Shown here: in pieces, positions 49,200 through 59,832 of the stretch
Layout of the letters: the number at the start of each line of letters is the position of its first letter
Numbering within the stretch: the first letter of the stretch is position 1
Origin: Winogradskyella endarachnes
Lineage (GTDB): Bacteria > Bacteroidota > Bacteroidia > Flavobacteriales > Flavobacteriaceae
Reading direction: 5' to 3'
NCBI RefSeq assembly: GCF_009741275.1
Contig: NZ_WOWS01000003.1
Span: 517,155 to 581,154, forward strand
DNA length: 64,000 bases
Notes under the pieces: generated by a model
Told to the model about the DNA's origin: nothing
What the model saw: the letters and a program-made list of their open reading frames with translations, nothing else
Databases searched by the model: none
Translations under genes and position numbers: made by a program

Positions 49200-49890
49200 A
49201 GAAATTAAATTAAAAGACCTAGGGACTAAAGATTTTAAAGAAACTTGGGACTACCAAGAGGTACTTTTTAAAGCCATTTTAGATACCAAAATTAAAAATA
49301 GAAGAGAGGATGCTGGTATAGTAACTGATAATCACTTTCTCTTTGTAGAACATCCACACGTTTACACTTTGGGTAAAAGTGGAGATTTGTCTAATTTGTT
49401 GCTTTCTGAAGCACAACTGGCAGAAAAAGGAGCTACGTTTTACAAGATAAATAGGGGAGGAGATATAACTTATCATGGTCCAGGGCAAATTGTTGGTTAC
49501 CCTATTTTAGATTTAGATAATTTCTTTACGGATATCCACAAATACTTGCGTTTTTTAGAGGAAGTTATCATTCTTACACTTGCTGATTACGGCTTAAAAA
49601 CTGAGCGAAGTCCTGGCGAAACAGGTGTTTGGTTAGACGTTGGTACACCTTTTGCTCGAAAAATTTGTGCTATGGGTGTACGTGCCAGTCGTTGGGTAAC
49701 TATGCATGGTTTTGCACTTAACGTCAATGCAGATTTAGGGTATTTTGATAATATTATTCCGTGTGGTATTCGCGGTAAAGCAGTGACAACTCTAAATAAT
49801 GAGTTGAAGGTAGATTTGGTGGATGAAGCAGAAGTAAAAGCTAAAATTTTAAAACATTTTGAAACTTTATTTGACGCTGAATTTGTTTGA
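49192..49890 (+). CDS. lipB: Octanoyl-[acyl carrier protein]:protein octanoyltransferase
   Basis: The 232-residue protein has the LipB hallmarks: [20 protein letters not shown] (about residues 86-105), [15 protein letters not shown], and [13 protein letters not shown] with the catalytic cysteine and lysine. It transfers octanoyl groups to lipoyl domains, such as that of the E2 protein in this window. The length is normal. Confidence 0.95.
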   Translation: MNKEIKLKDLGTKDFKETWDYQEVLFKAILDTKIKNRREDAGIVTDNHFLFVEHPHVYTLGKSGDLSNLLLSEAQLAEKGATFYKINRGGDITYHGPGQIVGYPILDLDNFFTDIHKYLRFLEEVIILTLADYGLKTERSPGETGVWLDVGTPFARKICAMGVRASRWVTMHGFALNVNADLGYFDNIIPCGIRGKAVTTLNNELKVDLVDEAEVKAKILKHFETLFDAEFV

Positions 49891-49894
49891 TGAA

Positions 49895-50944
49895 TTAACT
49901 TTCATCATTAAAAAACACTTTGTAATAATGCATTTTCTTTTCCTCATCGTAACCTCGTTCTAAATATTCTGCAGAAGCATCTGGTGCATCAACATCTAGC
50001 TTAATTTGAATATTAGTATCTAGTTTAATTTCCGTTTTAATCTTTTGTTTTTGCTTTTTTAGAGCAATTTCAGAAACATCAAACTGATTTCTAATGAGAA
50101 CTTTATTGTCGGTTTCGTATGTTTTTTTATAATCTTCAAACAATTGTATTTGGTCTTCTTCGTCAAAAACCTCTTCTTTAAAGGTTTCAATGTTTACAAT
50201 TTCATTTTCTTTGAAGAAATCAACCGTTTTTGCTAAGAAATTACTTTGTTCTTGACCACCAAAATTGGGTTGTAAAACTTCTTTAGAAAACTCTCTGCAT
50301 AATTCAATGCAGTTTTTAGTGTGTTGATTACTATCGTCTGGATACCTTATGTTTAGAAAACTTTTTATCCAGTACTGTGTATCGTAAGTATTATTGTCTA
50401 CACTGAAGACTATTTTGCCTTCCATGTCAGAGGTGTTCAATATTAAACAACCTTTATCAACCTTTTTAGCTTGAATGCCTTTTTGCACTAAAATATCGTA
50501 GTTGTTATCTTCTAAATAGGTCTGAAAAAATTCAGTTTTATTTTCAATTTTAAAGATGCCAATAGCATCGGTAAAGAAATCTTGGTATTGTATATTTTCA
50601 AAATGACAGATAAGGACATCACCTGTTTTTATTTGAGCTGAGTTACTTTGCTCAAATAAGTGCGTGACAATATGTTTGGAGATGTCTACAAAATCGGCAT
50701 CGTCTTTAAATAATTGGTCGCTGTAAGTATTAATTTCGTTGAGACCAACATCACTATGGTGATGAAATCTGTAATTTTCGGCAACGTTACCAAAAGGTCG
50801 CAAAAGATAAGGCAAAATTAAGTTGTAAGTAGCTTCGTCAAAATGAACAATTGCATCTGAAAAGGCATTTTTTGTGCCATTAAATTTGTTGCCTACTTTA
50901 TGAATAATACAGTTTTTTAAAGAAGCTTTTTGTCTTTTTATCAT
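49895..50944 (-). CDS. Nucleoid-associated protein, NdpA/YejK type
   Basis: A 349-residue cytoplasmic protein resembling the NdpA/YejK family (PF04245): LKNCIIHKVGNKFNGTKN at about residues 9-26 and DVLICHFENIQYQDFFTDAI in the middle. The C-terminal third is charged. Family members bind DNA and associate with the nucleoid, mostly in gamma-proteobacteria; Bacteroidota homologues are uncharacterised. It converges on lipB with a four-base gap. Confidence 0.75.
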   Translation of the reverse strand: MIKRQKASLKNCIIHKVGNKFNGTKNAFSDAIVHFDEATYNLILPYLLRPFGNVAENYRFHHHSDVGLNEINTYSDQLFKDDADFVDISKHIVTHLFEQSNSAQIKTGDVLICHFENIQYQDFFTDAIGIFKIENKTEFFQTYLEDNNYDILVQKGIQAKKVDKGCLILNTSDMEGKIVFSVDNNTYDTQYWIKSFLNIRYPDDSNQHTKNCIELCREFSKEVLQPNFGGQEQSNFLAKTVDFFKENEIVNIETFKEEVFDEEDQIQLFEDYKKTYETDNKVLIRNQFDVSEIALKKQKQKIKTEIKLDTNIQIKLDVDAPDASAEYLERGYDEEKKMHYYKVFFNDES

Positions 50945-50996
50945 TTATAAAAGGTTGTCTTTAGTTTTAAACTCGCAATTAAAATAAATTCTATTT

Positions 50997-53360
50997 TTAG
51001 TGCATTTTGTATACTACAATTGTTTTGTCGTCACTTTGGGTAATTAGCTCTAACCCTTTTTCATTATCTAATTTTTGTAGTTCTGCAGGTGCTACACCAA
51101 ATACTGGGAAATTTACTATAGGTTTTGCTTGGCTGTCGAATAAATGCACTTTTTTAGATTGTAAATCTGTAGTTGTGACGTAGATTTTATCATTTAAATA
51201 GAAGATTTCAGGTGCAGTATACTCTCCAAAATCTAAATTTAAAGTTCTAGATTTTATGTTTAACTGATTTTCGCTTAAAGTCACTAACGTTTTACTAGTT
51301 GTAAAGATATTATGTTTATCTGTGAGATTAAGATTTTTGGTGCTTACTTTTCCTTTGGTATCTATTTGCACAAGTTGTCCTAAAGTGTTGGTGGTGGTAA
51401 ATTTATTTTGGTATAAATACACGTCGTTATCTGCAAATCTAATCTTATCCTTTACATTTATTCTTGTATTGCCTTGTCTGTTTAATATTTTTAAATGGTC
51501 TCCAGCTTCAAACGTAATATAGTCTTTACTACCAATCCTAAAATGTCTTGGTTGCGATGAAATTTCAGAACCGTTATTTTTATAATTAAACCCTTTAACA
51601 ATTTTTCCTTTGGCATTATACATTATTAGGTTTTTACCTTGTGTTACCAATAGTCTGTAGTCTTTGTGTTTATCATAATCAAAAACCGACAGTGGTTGGG
51701 TGATTTTATTGTTAAAATTCATTGGGAAAGAGGAGACGTCTTTACCATTTCTATCTAAAACATAGACTTTATTTTCTGTTGCAAATACAAGTTGTAATCT
51801 TCCGTTTTTGTAAATATCAATTTGCTCTATTTTACCAAGAATTTTACCTTGTAATTGTTTCTTCCAGAGTATGTTGCCAGAACTAGAAATAAGGTATAAA
51901 ACCTTATTAACGTCTTGTACAACTATATCATGTGCTTTGGTTATGTGGTTTTTTACGGTTTGTGGTGCTTTTAGAATAGAAGCTTCTAAAGTAGTTGTAA
52001 AGGCTTCTGTTACAGAATTTGTAGCTACTGGTTTTTTATATTTTTGGATGATACCATTAATGTGTGTATAATCGTTTTCATTTATATACTGAACAACGTT
52101 GGCGTTATAGCCTGCCATAGTTTTATTTAAAATATCTGAAATTCCTTTAGAGTCTTTATAAATAAACATTGAAGCTTCATCACTTAAATACGTATTAATA
52201 GTATTAAATCCGTCATAGTTAGCTAAAGTGTTTTCATTTAGTGCATGGGTTATTATAGATTTTAAGTTATCTATAGTAGATGTAAAAATCACGAAGTTTT
52301 CAAATATTGAAAAGTAATTAGCTTCATCAAAAGAGATAAATGGCTCTAGCTTATTTTTGAAGGTGTTCGGATTGTTAAAATTATAGATAGCTATCTCTCT
52401 AAAGTCTTCAATAAAAGATTTGTTTTCAATAGATTCTAATAATAGATTAGGGTCTAAGGTATGCAATACAAGTGCATCATCTATGTGCGCAATTTCATTA
52501 GTGAAATTTAAAAATTCAGTGTTACCATCATCTTTAGATTTTGTTAATTGATTTAGGTTGTTTTTAAAAACTATAAAATCGTCAAAAGCAATACTAGTAA
52601 GAGAACCTGTATTTTGCGGAGCAATTAATAAAGCGTTTGTTTTTTGTGGAACAGTATTTTTAAAAGCATTAAGGTAGTTTAAAGTTGAATCTTTAGTTGT
52701 TATTATTCCGTTGTAGTTTAATTTGTTGCCAGATGGTTTAAAATCGAGCAACGTAAGATTTGATGTTTTGTGGTTAAAGATGTCTGTAAATAATAATTTG
52801 GAATAATCTTTTGCATTAGATTTAAACACTACTGAAGCTACGGATTTTTTGTCTGCGGTTTCTATTAACTGAGAAAGTTCTAAATTTTCATTTTTAGAAT
52901 CTATAGTCTTTAGCAATTCTAAACTATTAGAGCTTATAAATGTATTTCCTAATACTTGATGGTATAAAACAGAGTTATCAAGTGTTGTTTTCTTTATATT
53001 TAAATTAGTTAAGGTTTCTGTAGAGTAATTTTTTAAACCTTCAAGATTTAAAAGTGTGCTGTCGTTTTTGGTTAAAATTAAATATTGAGTTTCTGTAGAA
53101 TCAGGTATGGCTATAAAAACTCGTTCTGTAGTATTAAATGTTTTTAAGGCTTTAGAAGCGTTTTTTATATTGTTATTATATATGGTAGAAAGGATATTAT
53201 TGTTATTTAAGTTATTGATAAAATCGCCGAGCTCATTAATTTGAATAACCGCATAAGTATCATTGGGTATAAAGTGATATGGAAGTTTTGTCTTATTGTA
53301 GTCTTTTTGACAACCTAATAGAAATAGGCACATAATTGATAAAAAACCAAATCGCTTCAT
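50997..53360 (-). CDS. Large lipoprotein with beta-propeller-like C-terminus (hypothetical)
   Basis: A 787-residue lipoprotein (signal MKRFGFLSIMCLFLLGC). The N-terminal region of about 470 residues is alpha/beta and Asn-rich and not assigned. The C-terminal region of about 300 residues has repeated blades of the type ILWKKQLQGKILGKIEQIDI, VYVLDRNGKDVSSFPM and VHLFDSQAKPIVNFPV, as in PQQ- or WD-like propellers. The gene lies between the nucleoid-associated protein and rnhB on the same strand. I assign no function. Confidence 0.7.
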   Translation of the reverse strand: MKRFGFLSIMCLFLLGCQKDYNKTKLPYHFIPNDTYAVIQINELGDFINNLNNNNILSTIYNNNIKNASKALKTFNTTERVFIAIPDSTETQYLILTKNDSTLLNLEGLKNYSTETLTNLNIKKTTLDNSVLYHQVLGNTFISSNSLELLKTIDSKNENLELSQLIETADKKSVASVVFKSNAKDYSKLLFTDIFNHKTSNLTLLDFKPSGNKLNYNGIITTKDSTLNYLNAFKNTVPQKTNALLIAPQNTGSLTSIAFDDFIVFKNNLNQLTKSKDDGNTEFLNFTNEIAHIDDALVLHTLDPNLLLESIENKSFIEDFREIAIYNFNNPNTFKNKLEPFISFDEANYFSIFENFVIFTSTIDNLKSIITHALNENTLANYDGFNTINTYLSDEASMFIYKDSKGISDILNKTMAGYNANVVQYINENDYTHINGIIQKYKKPVATNSVTEAFTTTLEASILKAPQTVKNHITKAHDIVVQDVNKVLYLISSSGNILWKKQLQGKILGKIEQIDIYKNGRLQLVFATENKVYVLDRNGKDVSSFPMNFNNKITQPLSVFDYDKHKDYRLLVTQGKNLIMYNAKGKIVKGFNYKNNGSEISSQPRHFRIGSKDYITFEAGDHLKILNRQGNTRINVKDKIRFADNDVYLYQNKFTTTNTLGQLVQIDTKGKVSTKNLNLTDKHNIFTTSKTLVTLSENQLNIKSRTLNLDFGEYTAPEIFYLNDKIYVTTTDLQSKKVHLFDSQAKPIVNFPVFGVAPAELQKLDNEKGLELITQSDDKTIVVYKMH

Positions 53361-53394
53361 GGAGTATAATTAATTAGAGTACAAATATAAAAAG

Positions 53395-53997
53395 TTATAT
53401 ATCCAATTGGTATTGCTCTGGTAATAATCTGAATGATTTTCTGTGATATTTTGTAACACCATATTTTTTAATGGCAGCTCTATGTGCTTTTGTAGGATAA
53501 CCTTTGTTTTGTTTCCAATTGTACATAGGGAATTCCTCATGTATTTTCTCCATGTACGCATCTCTATAAGTTTTTGCCAATACTGAAGCAGCTGCAATAC
53601 TTAAATATTTGCTATCACCTTTAATTATTGTTTTGTGCGGAATAGTATTATATGGTTTAAAACGGTTGCCATCAACAATTATAAACTGAGGAGTATGTTC
53701 TAATTGGCTTATAGCGCTGTGCATGGCTTTAATGGACGCATTTAAAATGTTGATGGTGTCAATTTCGTCTTCATAAATATGTTGCAACGCAAAAGCAACA
53801 CATTCTTTTTCAATTATGGGTTTAAGTAAAACTCGTTTTTTCTCGGAGAGTTGTTTAGAATCGTTTAGAATGTCGTTTTTAAATGAATCAGGTAATATAA
53901 CTGCGGCTGCAGTAACAGGTCCTGCTAGGCAACCTCTACCAGCCTCATCTGTACCACATTCAAAATCAAAGGAAGAAAATCTATTTATAAGAGCCAA
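53395..53997 (-). CDS. rnhB: Ribonuclease HII
   Basis: The 200-residue protein has the RNase HII signature [17 protein letters not shown] (Asp17 and Glu18 among the metal ligands), SKQLSEKKR, and VDGNRFKP, and ends with [11 protein letters not shown]. It removes ribonucleotides and RNA from RNA-DNA hybrids. The large lipoprotein gene follows after 34 bases on the same strand. Confidence 0.95.
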   Translation of the reverse strand: MALINRFSSFDFECGTDEAGRGCLAGPVTAAAVILPDSFKNDILNDSKQLSEKKRVLLKPIIEKECVAFALQHIYEDEIDTINILNASIKAMHSAISQLEHTPQFIIVDGNRFKPYNTIPHKTIIKGDSKYLSIAAASVLAKTYRDAYMEKIHEEFPMYNWKQNKGYPTKAHRAAIKKYGVTKYHRKSFRLLPEQYQLDI

Positions 53998-54013
53998 AAT
54001 GTTAAAATTTGAA

Positions 54014-54046
54014 CAAAGTTAAAATTTTAACGCAACCCTTTTGCAA
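54014..54046 (-). promoter_or_regulatory. Putative promoter of rnhB
   Basis: On the minus strand, TTG (54046-54044), 22 bases, then TAACTTTG (54021-54014, exact TAnnTTTG), 16 bases before the ATG at 53997. Confidence 0.5.
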
Positions 54047-54151
54047 TTTTCACATCTAACTGGTGAGTTAATGCTTAGAACGGGTAAAAAATGGATAAAA
54101 CCATTTACTGAAGATATCGTAAGGATGTTAACATTTTTTTAGTAAAAACCC

Positions 54152-54182
54152 TTGCAGATTTAATATTTAATTAAGATGTTTG
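54152..54182 (+). promoter_or_regulatory. Putative promoter of the susC-susD unit
   Basis: TTG at 54152-54154, 20 bases, then GATGTTTG at 54175-54182 (one mismatch to TAnnTTTG), 28 bases before the susC ATG. Confidence 0.4.
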
Positions 54183-54210
54183 CAACTAGACTAACTCAAA
54201 TAATTGTTTT

Positions 54211-57200
54211 ATGAAATTAAAATTAACATGGTTATTAACGCTATTGATGGCGTTCGTGATGCAGTTTTCTTTTGCACAAGAGAAGACGGTTACAGGTACG
54301 GTTACAACAGCTTCGGATGGATTACCCCTTCCTGGTGCAAGTGTAATTGTAAAAGGGACCTCTAAAGGTCAACAAACAGATTTTGATGGTAAATTTACTA
54401 TTAAAGTTAATCAAGGAGATGTTTTAGTAATTTCTTACGTAGGTATGACGCCTGGAGAAGTTACAATAGGTGCAGGTAGTACTTATGATGTTGCATTAGA
54501 AGATGCGAGCGCTCTTGATGAAGTTATCGTTGTTGGGTACGGTACAACAACAAAAGAAGCATATACTGGTACTGCGACAAAAATTGAGGCTGAAAATATT
54601 CAGGCTAAAGCTGTGTCAAATGTTTCGCAAGCACTTACAGGTGAGGTGGCAGGTGTTTCTGTTACAACCACAAGTGGTGCGCCTGGTTCGGATTCTACAG
54701 TTAGAATTCGTGGTTTTGGTTCTATTAATGGAAATAGAAGTCCGTTATATATAGTAGATGGTGCGCCATATGCTAGTGATATATCGGCAATAAATCCTGC
54801 TGATATTGAGTCTATGACCGTTCTTAAAGATGCAGCAGCAACTTCTATCTATGGGTCTAGAGGTGCTAATGGTGTTATTGTAATTACAACTAAGCAGGGT
54901 AAAGAAGGTAAGTTTAATGTTACTGTGAATTTACAAACTAGTATTAACACCTTGTTTTTACCAAACTATGATATTGTAGAGTCTCCTGAGCAATACATTG
55001 AGTTTGCTTGGCAATCTTTAAAAACTAAAGGTGCTTTACAAGGTGAGTCTGATCCGGCAGCCTGGGCTAGTTCTGCACTATATGATGGTGTTGAAGGTAT
55101 TAATAGTGCTTATAATATTTGGAACGCAGATGGTGCTGATTTAATTAATCAAGCAACCGGTCAATTTAATTCAGGCATTAGCCGTAAATTTACACCTACA
55201 AAATGGTCTGATGCTGCTTTTAATACTGGCGTTAGAACAGATGCGAACATATTAATGAGTGGTGGTAATGAGAAAACACGTTTTTCTGCGTCGTTTGGGT
55301 TTTTAGATAATGATGGATACGCTATAAATTCTAATTATACACGTTATTCAACAAGATTAAATGTTGATCACAAGCCTAACGATTGGTTAACAATTGGTAG
55401 TAATATTGCGTTAACTGGTGCCAAGTATACAAACTCTTCTAGTAATGAAGGTTCTGCAGGTAGTTCAGGTAATATATTTGCTTTAACTAATACAACACCT
55501 ACAATTTATGATGTTTATTTAAGAGATACTGAAGGTAATTTAGTTGAAGATGCTATTTTTGGTGGTTATCAGTTTGACTATGGAACTGATTATGGAAGAA
55601 GAGCTTGGAATGCTACTAATGGTATAGGTGATGCTACATATGATTCTGATAGAACTGATGTAATTACAATGTTGGGTAACTTTAATGTAGGTATTCAATT
55701 TACAGATTGGTTAAAGTTTGATACAAGATATAGTGGTCAAATAGATACTTCAAATAATATTTCTGTTAACAATCCATTTTATGGAGCTGGTGCATCTAGT
55801 CAAGGTTATTTGTATAGAAGAGAACGTACTAATATCAATCAAAACTTCTTACAAATGTTAAGTTTTACGAAGTCTTTTGGAGATCATACCTTAGATGCCT
55901 TTGTAGCTCATGAATCTACTGTAGAAAGATATGATTGGTTTTCTGCGGCTGCACAACATGCTATTATACCTAATTCTACAAGTTTAGATCAGTATACAAC
56001 GTCTGTAGGTCAGGCAACTAACTATACTTTAAGAACAGCATTGGATAGTTATTTTACACAATTAAATTATAACTACGGTCAAAAATATTATTTAACCGCA
56101 TCAGTAAGACGTGATGGTTCTTCAAGATTTATTAAAGATAAATGGGGTACATTTGGTTCAGTTGGTTTAGGATGGGTTGTTTCTAAAGAAGGATTCTTCT
56201 CTAACATAGGTTCTGTAGATTACCTTAAACTAAAGGCGAGTTATGGTGTAATTGGAGACCAAGGTAATAATACTTTATACGGATATAGATTTTACACGAT
56301 AAATACGTCAGCAGATGGTTCTATATCATATTCTCCAACTGGTGAAGCTCAAAATGACGAATTAACTTGGGAAACTTCTAAAATTGCTCAAGTAGGTTTT
56401 GAAAGTACTTGGTTTAATGGTTATTTAGATTTAGATGTTGATTATTACGATAAGAGAACAACTAACCTGTTCTTTGAACAATCGTTACCGACGTCTCCTG
56501 GAGATTCTTTTATTAGATACAATGACGGTGAATTACAGAACAGCGGTCTTGAGTTTGATGCTCATGTACATATAATTAAAGCGCACAAAGATTTTAGATT
56601 ATCTGTTAATGTTAATGGAGAGATGTTCAATAATGAGATTACGGCAATGCCAAATGATTATATTACTGGTGAGCCAAAAATTATTGATGTTGCAAATACC
56701 TTATATTCTTATTCTGAAGGTCATTCAATTTATGATTTTTATATGAGAGAATGGCAAGGAGTTGATCCTGCAACTGGTTCTGCCTTATGGACGGCTTATT
56801 ATAACGATGTTGATAATGATGGTATATTTAACGCTGCAAATGGTGATGAGAGTATTTCTAGCTTAACATTATATCAGTCTGAAAACCCTGATGCTAATAT
56901 TAAGAAAACAGTAACATCTGTTTATGCTTATAGTGATGAAACTGAATTAGCGGCAACACAAAGTTATATCGGAAAATCTGCTATTCCTAAAATTAGAGGT
57001 AGTTTCCGTTTAAACGCGGGGTATAAGGATTTTGATTTATCAGCGCAATTTGGATATAGCTTAGGTGCTTATGTTTATGATACTGGTTATGCTAGATTGA
57101 TGGATGGTAGTGATTTAATTGGTACGTCTAACTGGCATACTGATATGTCAGAGGCTTGGACACAACCAGGTGATATAACTAATGTTCCTAGAAATTCAGC

Positions 57201-57480
57201 GGGTATTGCTGCAGATACAAGAGCATCTTCTGTTTCTTCTCGTTGGTTAACAAAAGGTGACTATTTATCATTAAACAATGTTAGACTAGGTTATAATTTA
57301 CCGTCGGATGCTGTAGAAGCGATGGGACTTTCTTCGTTTAGCGTTTATGTATTAGGTGATAACCTAATGATGTTAAGTGCAAGAAATGGTCTTAATCCAA
57401 CAACATTCTTTGGTTCTGGTAATTCTGGTATTTACATGCCAATGTCTACCTTCTCTGTCGGAACTAAGATTGAATTTTAA
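54211..57480 (+). CDS. SusC/RagA-family TonB-linked outer membrane transporter
   Basis: A 1089-residue protein with a signal peptide (to FSFAQ, about residue 23), a CarboxypepD_reg-like domain (about 27-100), a TonB-dependent plug domain (about 115-235, including YGSRGANGVIVITTKQG) and a 22-strand-barrel-sized remainder ending in an aromatic-rich C-terminus (SVGTKIEF). SusC proteins import oligomers at the outer membrane together with a SusD lid. It is followed after nine bases by its susD. The substrate cannot be read from sequence; the neighbours include a protease but no glycan enzymes. Confidence 0.95.
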   Translation: MKLKLTWLLTLLMAFVMQFSFAQEKTVTGTVTTASDGLPLPGASVIVKGTSKGQQTDFDGKFTIKVNQGDVLVISYVGMTPGEVTIGAGSTYDVALEDASALDEVIVVGYGTTTKEAYTGTATKIEAENIQAKAVSNVSQALTGEVAGVSVTTTSGAPGSDSTVRIRGFGSINGNRSPLYIVDGAPYASDISAINPADIESMTVLKDAAATSIYGSRGANGVIVITTKQGKEGKFNVTVNLQTSINTLFLPNYDIVESPEQYIEFAWQSLKTKGALQGESDPAAWASSALYDGVEGINSAYNIWNADGADLINQATGQFNSGISRKFTPTKWSDAAFNTGVRTDANILMSGGNEKTRFSASFGFLDNDGYAINSNYTRYSTRLNVDHKPNDWLTIGSNIALTGAKYTNSSSNEGSAGSSGNIFALTNTTPTIYDVYLRDTEGNLVEDAIFGGYQFDYGTDYGRRAWNATNGIGDATYDSDRTDVITMLGNFNVGIQFTDWLKFDTRYSGQIDTSNNISVNNPFYGAGASSQGYLYRRERTNINQNFLQMLSFTKSFGDHTLDAFVAHESTVERYDWFSAAAQHAIIPNSTSLDQYTTSVGQATNYTLRTALDSYFTQLNYNYGQKYYLTASVRRDGSSRFIKDKWGTFGSVGLGWVVSKEGFFSNIGSVDYLKLKASYGVIGDQGNNTLYGYRFYTINTSADGSISYSPTGEAQNDELTWETSKIAQVGFESTWFNGYLDLDVDYYDKRTTNLFFEQSLPTSPGDSFIRYNDGELQNSGLEFDAHVHIIKAHKDFRLSVNVNGEMFNNEITAMPNDYITGEPKIIDVANTLYSYSEGHSIYDFYMREWQGVDPATGSALWTAYYNDVDNDGIFNAANGDESISSLTLYQSENPDANIKKTVTSVYAYSDETELAATQSYIGKSAIPKIRGSFRLNAGYKDFDLSAQFGYSLGAYVYDTGYARLMDGSDLIGTSNWHTDMSEAWTQPGDITNVPRNSAGIAADTRASSVSSRWLTKGDYLSLNNVRLGYNLPSDAVEAMGLSSFSVYVLGDNLMMLSARNGLNPTTFFGSGNSGIYMPMSTFSVGTKIEF

Positions 57481-57489
57481 AAAAAAAAG

Positions 57490-58974
57490 ATGAATATGAA
57501 AAAAAAGTTAATTTACGCAATTATGCTATCGACCGCATTGTTTATGGGTTGTAGCGAAGAGTTTTTAGAAGGAGAAAACACTAATGTGTTAACAGCTTCT
57601 GGTATTGCAGAATATTCTGCAATATACCCAGAGTTATTAGATGGTTCTTTAAATGGTATTACAAGTTTTATCATTGAGCCTTATGGAGTAAGTACTCGTC
57701 ATTATGATTTTGGTCAAAAAGGAGTAGATATATGGACAGATATGGTTTGTGGAGACATGGCGTTGTCTGCAAGTGCATACGGTTGGTATAACAATACAGC
57801 TAATATGGTAGTTACTACTGACTTTACGAATGATGTTAATGATATAATTTGGCAATATTATTATAGAATTATTTCTGTTGCGAACAGTGTTATTGCTAGT
57901 AGTGGTGGTAACGACGCGGCACCTGAAACTGATGAGGGTAAAAGAATCTTAGGTCAAGCAAAAGTATATAGAGCCTATGCTTATTTTTATTTAGTACAAC
58001 TTTTTCAAACAGCTTACGATCCAACAGAAGAGGTGTTACCTTTTTATAATGGAGATGTGTATAGTTTAGCCAAAGTTCAAGCTTCTGTTATATACGATCA
58101 AATTGTTAGTGATTTAACACATAGTATAACTTTATTAGATGGCTATACTAGAGATGCGAAAAACCTTGTTGATCAAACAATAGCGCAAGGATTTTTGGCA
58201 TACACTTATGCAGCAATGGGTAATTATACAGACGCTAAAACTATGGCAGATGCTGTTATTGGTGCTGGTTATACGCTTAATACTGCTGAAGAATTAGCTT
58301 ATCCTGGTGCTGGTTCTGGATTTAATGATTTGTCTACGTCTTCTTGGATTTGGGGTTATGATTTAACTGAAGATTTAGGACATCAATTAATTGATTGGTG
58401 GGGACAAATAGATCCATTTACATATAGTTATGCTTGGGCTGGAGATTATAAATCAATAGATGATTTATTATACTCTCAAATACCTGCAACAGATGTTAGA
58501 AGTTCGCAATTTGGTTCTGCTACTGGTAATTTACAACCAATTAATAAATTCTTTGATCCAGGTAGAACTATTGGTGGTCAGTATGTAATTACTACAGATT
58601 TAATTTTAATGAGAGTTGAAGAATTCTATTTGTTAAGTGCAGAATCAGCAGCAATGTCTGGAAATGAGGCAGCAGCTAAAGCTACAATGATTGAGTTGTT
58701 AACAAATCGTATGGGAAGTGCAGATGCTACTACTTATATTTCTGCATTGTCTGGTCAAGATTTAATTGATGAGATTTACTTACAAACAAGAATTGAGCTG
58801 TGGGGTGAAGGTAAATCGTATTTAGCAATGAAACGTAACCAAGCTACGGTAACAAGAGGTACGAACCATGTTTATCGTGCTGGAGAATCGTTTAGCTATG
58901 ATTCAGATGAGATGTCATTTCAGATACCTGAAAGTGAGATTAACAACAACCCTAGTATAACTGGGCAAAACTAA
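57490..58974 (+). CDS. SusD/RagB-family substrate-binding lipoprotein
   Basis: A 494-residue lipoprotein (signal ending STALFMGC, about residue 21) of the SusD/RagB family, with AKVYRAYAYFYLVQLFQTAY (a TPR-like helical region), and a C-terminal segment ELWGEGKSYLAMKRNQ and FQIPESEINNNP typical of the family. It forms the outer-surface lid on the SusC transporter encoded immediately upstream. Two start codons (57490 and 57496) are possible. Confidence 0.94.
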   Translation: MNMKKKLIYAIMLSTALFMGCSEEFLEGENTNVLTASGIAEYSAIYPELLDGSLNGITSFIIEPYGVSTRHYDFGQKGVDIWTDMVCGDMALSASAYGWYNNTANMVVTTDFTNDVNDIIWQYYYRIISVANSVIASSGGNDAAPETDEGKRILGQAKVYRAYAYFYLVQLFQTAYDPTEEVLPFYNGDVYSLAKVQASVIYDQIVSDLTHSITLLDGYTRDAKNLVDQTIAQGFLAYTYAAMGNYTDAKTMADAVIGAGYTLNTAEELAYPGAGSGFNDLSTSSWIWGYDLTEDLGHQLIDWWGQIDPFTYSYAWAGDYKSIDDLLYSQIPATDVRSSQFGSATGNLQPINKFFDPGRTIGGQYVITTDLILMRVEEFYLLSAESAAMSGNEAAAKATMIELLTNRMGSADATTYISALSGQDLIDEIYLQTRIELWGEGKSYLAMKRNQATVTRGTNHVYRAGESFSYDSDEMSFQIPESEINNNPSITGQN

Positions 58975-58989
58975 AATATTAATTTAATT

Positions 58990-59712
58990 ATGAAGAAATA
59001 TTATAAATATTTTGCAGTTTTAACTGCGCTAGTATTATTCAATTGTCAAGAAGACCTAGAATCTGATTTATCTAACTTTGTCGGGTTTGAGGAAGGACCA
59101 GTTGTATATACTGTAGATAATAGTTCAACACTTACATTAGATGTAACTGTTGCGGCAAGTGAAGTTGCAAATAGTGATCGTACGTATTCAATTTACGTAG
59201 ATGAAGATAACTCTGATTTATTATCAAGTTATTCTGTACCTAGTACAGTTACAATACCTGCAGGTACTAATCTCGGAACGGTGTCAGTATCTGTTACAGA
59301 CGATGAGAATTTAGGTTTTGTTACCCAAACTTTAGTATTAGACTTTGTTGATGAAGCGGATACAGATTTTGGAGACCCGGTAACATTAGAGTTTACAGAA
59401 ACGTGTTTAGATACTATTGTAACATTCTATCTTACCTTAGATACATGGCCAGATGAAACGACTTGGGAAATTTATGACTTATCAGATTTATCTGCACCTA
59501 TAGCATCTGGTGGGCCTTATATTAATCCAGATGATGATTTTGCTGAATTATCTTTTGATTATTGTTTAGCTTCTGGAGATTATGGAGTGGTAGTATACGA
59601 TTCTTATGGAGATGGTGGTCCAACCTATTCTGTATCTATCGGTGATACTGTTTTAGTAGCTGAAACTACATTAGCTGGATATAATTCTTCTGCAACTTTT
59701 AGTGTAGATTAA
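58990..59712 (+). CDS. Surface lipoprotein, probably part of the SusCD unit
   Basis: A 240-residue lipoprotein (signal MKKYYKYFAVLTALVLFNC) rich in Asp, Ser, Thr and Val. The first half (about 30-130) has a Calx-beta-like beta-sandwich pattern (PAGTNLGTVSVSVTDDENLG). The second half is beta-rich with Asp/Gly turns (YDSYGDGGPTYSVSIGD). It follows susD by 15 bases and precedes a terminator. Lipoproteins at this position often help bind the transported substrate, which is inference here. Confidence 0.7.
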   Translation: MKKYYKYFAVLTALVLFNCQEDLESDLSNFVGFEEGPVVYTVDNSSTLTLDVTVAASEVANSDRTYSIYVDEDNSDLLSSYSVPSTVTIPAGTNLGTVSVSVTDDENLGFVTQTLVLDFVDEADTDFGDPVTLEFTETCLDTIVTFYLTLDTWPDETTWEIYDLSDLSAPIASGGPYINPDDDFAELSFDYCLASGDYGVVVYDSYGDGGPTYSVSIGDTVLVAETTLAGYNSSATFSVD

Positions 59713-59735
59713 TTTACCAAAATTTTTAATATTTA

Positions 59736-59767
59736 AAAGCCACCTAATTTTTAGGTGGCTTTTTTAT
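59736..59767 (+). terminator. Terminator after the SusCD-lipoprotein unit
   Basis: AAAAGCCACCTA-ATTTT-TAGGTGGCTTTTTT. Confidence 0.85.
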
Positions 59768-59832
59768 TATTATTTTGTTTAAGCAGTATTATTTTAGATG
59801 TATATTGCATAATAATAAAATTTAAAAGAAGA

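Noticed and set aside
59755..59832. N-terminal extension of the S8 protease
   Set aside because: The GTG lies within a terminator hairpin and would hide the signal peptide; ATG 59833 is preferred.
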